From the NCBI RefSeq assembly GCF_900099835.1, contig NZ_FNKP01000003.1, positions 310,001 through 374,000 of the forward strand: DNA of 64,000 bases, in the 5' to 3' direction. Below the pieces are notes generated by a model. It searched no databases, had not been told where the DNA came from, and saw only the letters and a list, made by a program, of their open reading frames with translations. Below, piece by piece: positions 60,661-64,000 of the stretch. Positions within the stretch are counted from its first letter, which is position 1. Every line of letters begins with the position of its first letter. This stretch comes from Paraburkholderia fungorum (lineage in GTDB: Bacteria; Pseudomonadota; Gammaproteobacteria; Burkholderiales; Burkholderiaceae). Both the position numbers and the translations under genes were made by a program.

Positions 60661-60918
60661 TTACTGCCGCGACTGTGTCGTACCGGCCAGGTCCGAACCA
60701 TAGCCGCTGACATCGCCTTTCTGAGCCGCCACAATTGCCTCGGCGCGCTGCACGTCGCGCGGATACTCTTCGTCGACGTTCGGGTTGTAGCCTGCCTTTT
60801 CGAGTTGCGCGAGTTCGGTGCGAACCTGCGCACGCGTGACGTTCGGGGTGGACTGAGCGTACGAGAACGCGGGAATCGCGATGATCGCGACGGCAACAGC
60901 TTTGCTCAGCAATGTCAT
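60661..60918 (-). CDS. DUF4148 small exported protein
   Basis: An 85-residue protein with a signal peptide (cleavage near SYAQS, about residue 22). The mature part (LTRAQVR-like VTRAQVRTELAQLEKAGYNP) is the DUF4148 family, common in Burkholderiales and of unknown function. It ends with a tail (DVSGYGSDLAGTTQSRQ) and sits alone, convergent with the tRNA unit. The start ATG 60918 is preceded by GGAGC. Confidence 0.9.
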   Translation of the reverse strand: MTLLSKAVAVAIIAIPAFSYAQSTPNVTRAQVRTELAQLEKAGYNPNVDEEYPRDVQRAEAIVAAQKGDVSGYGSDLAGTTQSRQ

Positions 60919-61166
60919 TTTTCAGCTCCAGAAGTTTGCGTAAGAGACGTTCGTCTGCTTAACCAATGAAGCCAGTATAAGGGTTACCTCCAATAGGGTA
61001 ATTGCTTATTTATTGCCCTTTCGTTACGAACTTTAACGGCGCTACAAGGCATTTCAGAGGGGCACGAATCGCCGCGGAAATGACCAACCTCCGAATAGAA
61101 CATCCGGCAAATTTTGCGCGAAAAAGTCCGACTGGACGTTCGTCCTCCGGCAGCCAATCTGTCGCC
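60919..61166. other. intergenic, no feature seen
   Basis: A 248-bp gap upstream of the DUF4148 gene and downstream of the leftward cytochrome operon. Short frames only; it probably carries the DUF4148 promoter (TATAAG-like at 60976-60981 on the plus strand is not in a useful direction). Confidence 0.3.
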
Positions 61167-61808
61167 CTACTCGGCACTCTTCATCGATGCCACGTATCGT
61201 GCGACATCGCGCACGTCCGCCGCGCTAAGCGTATTTGGGAACAGCTTCGGCATGATGCTGCCCGACGGTTCCCGAATACGCGCTTCGATATCCGCCATCT
61301 GACGACGGCTCGACATACCGGTCAATGCCGGCCCGACTCCACCCTCGCCGGTTTGCCCATGACAGGCGGCACAGTTTGCACGGTAGATGGCCGCACCGTG
61401 TTCGGGCGGCATCGCAGCTTCCGGCGTCGACGGTGCGCCGTTGCTCAACAACGCGATACTGTCAGCCGAAGGACCTGGTGGAATCGACGCGAGGTACGCG
61501 TGAATACGTGAAATCTCGTCGTCCGAGAGAATCTTTCGGCTGAAAACCGGCATCTGCCCCTTCGGGTCGTGAACGTAGGCCTGCATGGCCGGCAGTGGTA
61601 TCGGATGAGGTGCGAGTGCCGGTCCGGTCGTGATACTGCCCTGCCCGACCATGCCGTGACATTCGTAGCAGCCCTTCTGCATGTACAGCGCGCGACCTGT
61701 GTCGATTTCGGCGCCAGCATCCGCATACGACGAATTCGACCATGCGATGCATGACGCCGCAGCGACGAGTGTCACAAGATGCGCGGTCAATCGCGAATGA
61801 GCCTTCAT
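61167..61808 (-). CDS. di-haem cytochrome c
   Basis: A 213-residue periplasmic cytochrome. The signal peptide ends near SYADA (residue 30). Two haem c sites are at Cys47-x2-Cys50-His51 and Cys146-x2-Cys149-His150, with candidate sixth-ligand methionines in QMPVFS and IMPKLFP. The ATG at 61808 (MKAHSRLT) has GGAG six bases upstream. An in-frame ATG at 61820, coupled to the stop of the thiamine enzyme by TGATG, adds MERE. It is the second gene of the operon with that enzyme and its likely electron acceptor. Confidence 0.9.
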   Translation of the reverse strand: MKAHSRLTAHLVTLVAAASCIAWSNSSYADAGAEIDTGRALYMQKGCYECHGMVGQGSITTGPALAPHPIPLPAMQAYVHDPKGQMPVFSRKILSDDEISRIHAYLASIPPGPSADSIALLSNGAPSTPEAAMPPEHGAAIYRANCAACHGQTGEGGVGPALTGMSSRRQMADIEARIREPSGSIMPKLFPNTLSAADVRDVARYVASMKSAE

Positions 61809-61819
61809 TTCCCGCTCCA

Positions 61820-63784
61820 TCACCTGGGTTGAGTTAGCACATCGACGAGCGCAGGCTTGCCGCTCTTCACTTGCGACATCGCCCGCGCGAGTGCCGGCCC
61901 GAGTTCGCCAGGTTCCGATACCGGCCCTTCCGCCCACATCCCCATGCTTTTCGCCAGCGCGGCAAAGTCGATCGGCGGGTCCTGAAGCAGCGTGCCCATC
62001 GTCCCTCTTTCGGGATGCCGGTCCCGACGGCTCGCCATGCGCTGGATGTGCATGGTCTCCTGATGCCACGCCCGGTTGTTGTGCATCACCGTCAGCAACG
62101 GCAACGCGTGATGGGCCGCCGTCCAGAGCGCGCCGGGCAGCACCATCAGATCGCCGTCGGTCTGGATATTGACCGCGATGCGGCCCGCGTCGCGATGGGC
62201 AAGTGCAGCGCCCACCGCCGCGGGCGCGCCGTAACCCACTCCATAGCCGCCGCCCGAGCCAATGAACTGGTAAGTCTTCGTGAAGTCCCACAGCCGCAGC
62301 GGCCACATACTGATCGGGTTGGGCGGCGACACCATTGCCCAGTCCTCGTGACGGATCACGTTCCAGACTTCCTGACACAAGCGCGCGGTACTGATTGGAC
62401 TGGCATCCCACGCACGCGTCGCGGCTTCGCGCGCGTTGTTGCGCATTTCCGCGAACGCGAGTTTCATCGGCTGCTCGCGTGCGGCAACGATCTCGCGTTG
62501 CGCGGGTGTGATGGCCGCGAGCACCGCGTGAAGCAAGCCGGGCAACGATGCCTCGGCATCGCCGGCAATAGCAAGTGCCGGTGCGGAATATCGTTCCGAA
62601 TCCTGCATATTCGACTTACCGTACAGATAAGCCGTCGAGATACTGACGACCCTGGCATCGCCGTGACCACGCGGTTTCGACGGGCGCTCGATCGTATCGG
62701 GCACGGTGCCGGTCAATCCCCAGACGTCGCCCACTTCGAGCGCGAGAATCACGTCCGCCTGCGCGAGCAGCTTCGCTTGTCGCGACGTGTGATTGAGGTA
62801 GTGACCGGTCGGGAAATTCATGCGCCCGAGCTGATCGACGACCGGCGCGTTGAGCGACTCGGCGATCCTGACCAGCGTGTCCATCGCCGCCTGCGTCCTG
62901 ACAGCCCGATCGGCCACGATGACAGGTGTCTTTGCACCACACAGCATGGCGGCTGCGGTCGCCAGTGCATCGCCGCTGGCAACCGGCGGCGTCGCTACGC
63001 GCAGCGGCGGCACGCGAATATCGCGCGGATCGGCGATCGGCTGCTCCTGCAATTCGGTATCGGCGACGATCAGCACCGGCTCCATCGGCGGCGTGACCGA
63101 CATCGTGTATGCGCGCATGAACGACTCGGCATAGTGCTGAAGCGACATCGGATAGTCGTCCCACTTCGTGTAGTCGCGCACGAGCGCGCCGAGATCCTGC
63201 GCGGTGTGATACCACTCCACGCCGGGACGGCGCTTCGTTGCGTCGGCGATATTGCCTGCCAGCACCATCATCGGCACCCGGTCGCACCACGCGTTGTAGA
63301 TCGCCATCGACGCGTGTTGCAGACCCACTGTGCTATGAACCAGGCACGCCATCGGCTTGCCCGCGACCTTGGCATAGCCATGCGCAATCGCGGCAGACGC
63401 CTCCTCGTGCGTGCAAACGATCAATTGCGGATGCACGTCGCCCGCGTAATTGACGATCGATTCGTGAATGCCGCGAAAGGTCGAACCAGGCATCGCGGCC
63501 ACGTAGTCGATACCTGCGATTCGCAGCAGGTCCACCATCAAATCCGAACCGGGGTTGCCGATGTGCGCCGCGTCGGCCGCCGGTGCTTCCATCAACGACG
63601 GCGCCTGGGTTTCGGCCGCGATCAGCGCCGGATGCGGACGCTCGACGTCGGGCGCTTTGTCAGTGGCAGACTGCGCAGCGCTCGCGCCCGGTTTTGCCAG
63701 CACCGCTGCCGTGCCGGTGACGAGCGCCTCTTTGAGAAACTTACGTCGGCCAGTCATGTCTCCAATGTCCTCTTTATTATTCAT
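61820..63784 (-). CDS. Tat-exported thiamine diphosphate-dependent enzyme
   Basis: A protein of about 654 residues with the three-domain acetolactate-synthase/decarboxylase layout. The catalytic Glu is in THEEASAAIAHGYAK (N-terminal PYR domain). The C-terminal PP domain has the GDG-type motif TDGDLMVLPG and an HNNRAWH ThDP/Mg ligand loop. The N-terminus carries the Tat signal GRRKFLKEALVTGTAA followed by an Ala-rich cleavage region ASAAQS, so it should be exported folded. The start may be ATG 63784 or ATG 63757. The downstream partner is a cytochrome c. Reaction unknown. Confidence 0.85.
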   Translation of the reverse strand: MNNKEDIGDMTGRRKFLKEALVTGTAAVLAKPGASAAQSATDKAPDVERPHPALIAAETQAPSLMEAPAADAAHIGNPGSDLMVDLLRIAGIDYVAAMPGSTFRGIHESIVNYAGDVHPQLIVCTHEEASAAIAHGYAKVAGKPMACLVHSTVGLQHASMAIYNAWCDRVPMMVLAGNIADATKRRPGVEWYHTAQDLGALVRDYTKWDDYPMSLQHYAESFMRAYTMSVTPPMEPVLIVADTELQEQPIADPRDIRVPPLRVATPPVASGDALATAAAMLCGAKTPVIVADRAVRTQAAMDTLVRIAESLNAPVVDQLGRMNFPTGHYLNHTSRQAKLLAQADVILALEVGDVWGLTGTVPDTIERPSKPRGHGDARVVSISTAYLYGKSNMQDSERYSAPALAIAGDAEASLPGLLHAVLAAITPAQREIVAAREQPMKLAFAEMRNNAREAATRAWDASPISTARLCQEVWNVIRHEDWAMVSPPNPISMWPLRLWDFTKTYQFIGSGGGYGVGYGAPAAVGAALAHRDAGRIAVNIQTDGDLMVLPGALWTAAHHALPLLTVMHNNRAWHQETMHIQRMASRRDRHPERGTMGTLLQDPPIDFAALAKSMGMWAEGPVSEPGELGPALARAMSQVKSGKPALVDVLTQPR

Positions 63785-63839
63785 TGAGCGGCGTGGCTTA
63801 TGGGCTTGGCGCATGCCGTGAGTCGACTCGTGGACGTCG

Positions 63840-64000
63840 TCAATCGATATAGCGAAGCCCCAGTTTGTCCAACGGCTCACGCATCTGATACATGTCGAGC
63901 CCCAGAACGCCCGACGCTAGCCTCGCGCGCTTCTGCCCTTCGTTCGCCTCGCGCGCGCTGGCGCTTTCGAGCGTTCGCGCCGCCATTGCCTGCGGCACCA
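63840..64000 (-). CDS. C-terminal part of unknown protein, runs off window
   Basis: An open frame enters at the right edge and ends at the stop at 63840-63842; 53 codons including the stop are visible. The tail reads [24 protein letters not shown], which I cannot assign to a family. It lies 55 bp upstream of the thiamine enzyme on the same strand, so it is probably the first part of that operon and a clue to its function outside this window. Confidence 0.5.
   Translation of the reverse strand, partial: VPQAMAARTLESASAREANEGQKRARLASGVLGLDMYQMREPLDKLGLRYID

Noticed and set aside
61871..63787. 638-codon plus-strand frame opposite the thiamine enzyme
   Set aside because: His/Arg-rich shadow with no recognisable domain. 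The minus-strand reading has ThDP motifs and a Tat signal.
1..64000. CRISPR arrays, transposases, integrases, rRNA genes
   Set aside because: No regularly spaced direct repeats, no transposase or integrase frames and no rRNA-like sequence were seen. The repeated elements found are palindromic operators and hairpins.

Overview
The window is high-GC, densely coded chromosomal DNA of a betaproteobacterium in the Burkholderiales, most likely Paraburkholderia or a close relative. This is inferred from the Burkholderia-type trimeric porin, a DUF4148 protein, many LysR regulators, and three-subunit FAD/cytochrome c sugar dehydrogenases. I see no insertion sequence, prophage, CRISPR array or rRNA. 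There is one tRNA (tRNA-Gln, about 60.4 kb).

Region 1 (0-12.4 kb) is mixed housekeeping and regulatory DNA. It holds two LysR regulators (the second NhaR-like and divergent from a CBS-domain protein) and a Tim44-like membrane protein. A small DUF308-type membrane protein lies divergent from a LuxR regulator whose HD-GYP domain is degenerate. Then come a cytochrome b561/YedY-like molybdoenzyme operon, an AhpD-like protein, a peroxiredoxin, a third LysR and a RibD-type reductase. An 18-bp palindrome, ATCGGTCAAATGACCGAT, occurs both at the LuxR/DUF308 promoters and upstream of the b561 operon.

Region 2 (12.5-29.1 kb) is a catabolic island of unknown substrate. Its left arm runs leftward: DUF3830, DadA-like flavin oxidase, and a four-gene three-component ring-hydroxylating dioxygenase, followed by a separate MFS/aspartoacylase-like operon. 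Its right arm runs rightward: redoxin, large alpha/beta hydrolase, SDR, dienelactone hydrolase fused to an NTF2-like domain, and aminotransferase, ending at a strong terminator. A GntR/FCD regulator and a porin close the island. A perfect palindrome, ATTTGATCAAAT, sits before the MFS operon, twice in the divergent 20.5-20.7 kb promoter and before the porin. It defines a regulon and is the best candidate here for an undescribed pathway.

Region 3 (30-39 kb) holds a lipoprotein phosphoesterase and di-heme peroxidase pair, a Rap1a-like secreted protein, and a NodT-EmrA-EmrB type efflux operon divergent from an AraC regulator. Region 4 (39.4-48.1 kb) is four-carbon sugar-acid metabolism: OtnC and OtnK, an Asp/Glu-racemase-like protein, LacI, a ModA-like solute-binding protein without signal peptide, an FMN 2-hydroxyacid oxidase, a lactonase and an MFS sugar-acid transporter. 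A shared LacI-type operator (TTGTAATCGGTTNCAA) occurs in both divergent promoters.

Region 5 (48.2-60.2 kb) encodes periplasmic sugar or sugar-acid oxidation. It has a Tat-exported cupin, two complete flavin/cytochrome dehydrogenases of different type (each with a Tat-signal small subunit, a GMC flavoprotein with a Cys cluster, and a tri-heme cytochrome c), a chemoreceptor and a secreted lactonase. Region 6 (60.4-64 kb) holds tRNA-Gln, a DUF4148 protein, and a leftward operon pairing a di-heme cytochrome c with a thiamine-diphosphate enzyme that carries a clear Tat signal. This suggests ThDP chemistry coupled to periplasmic electron transfer, the second notable candidate for something new.
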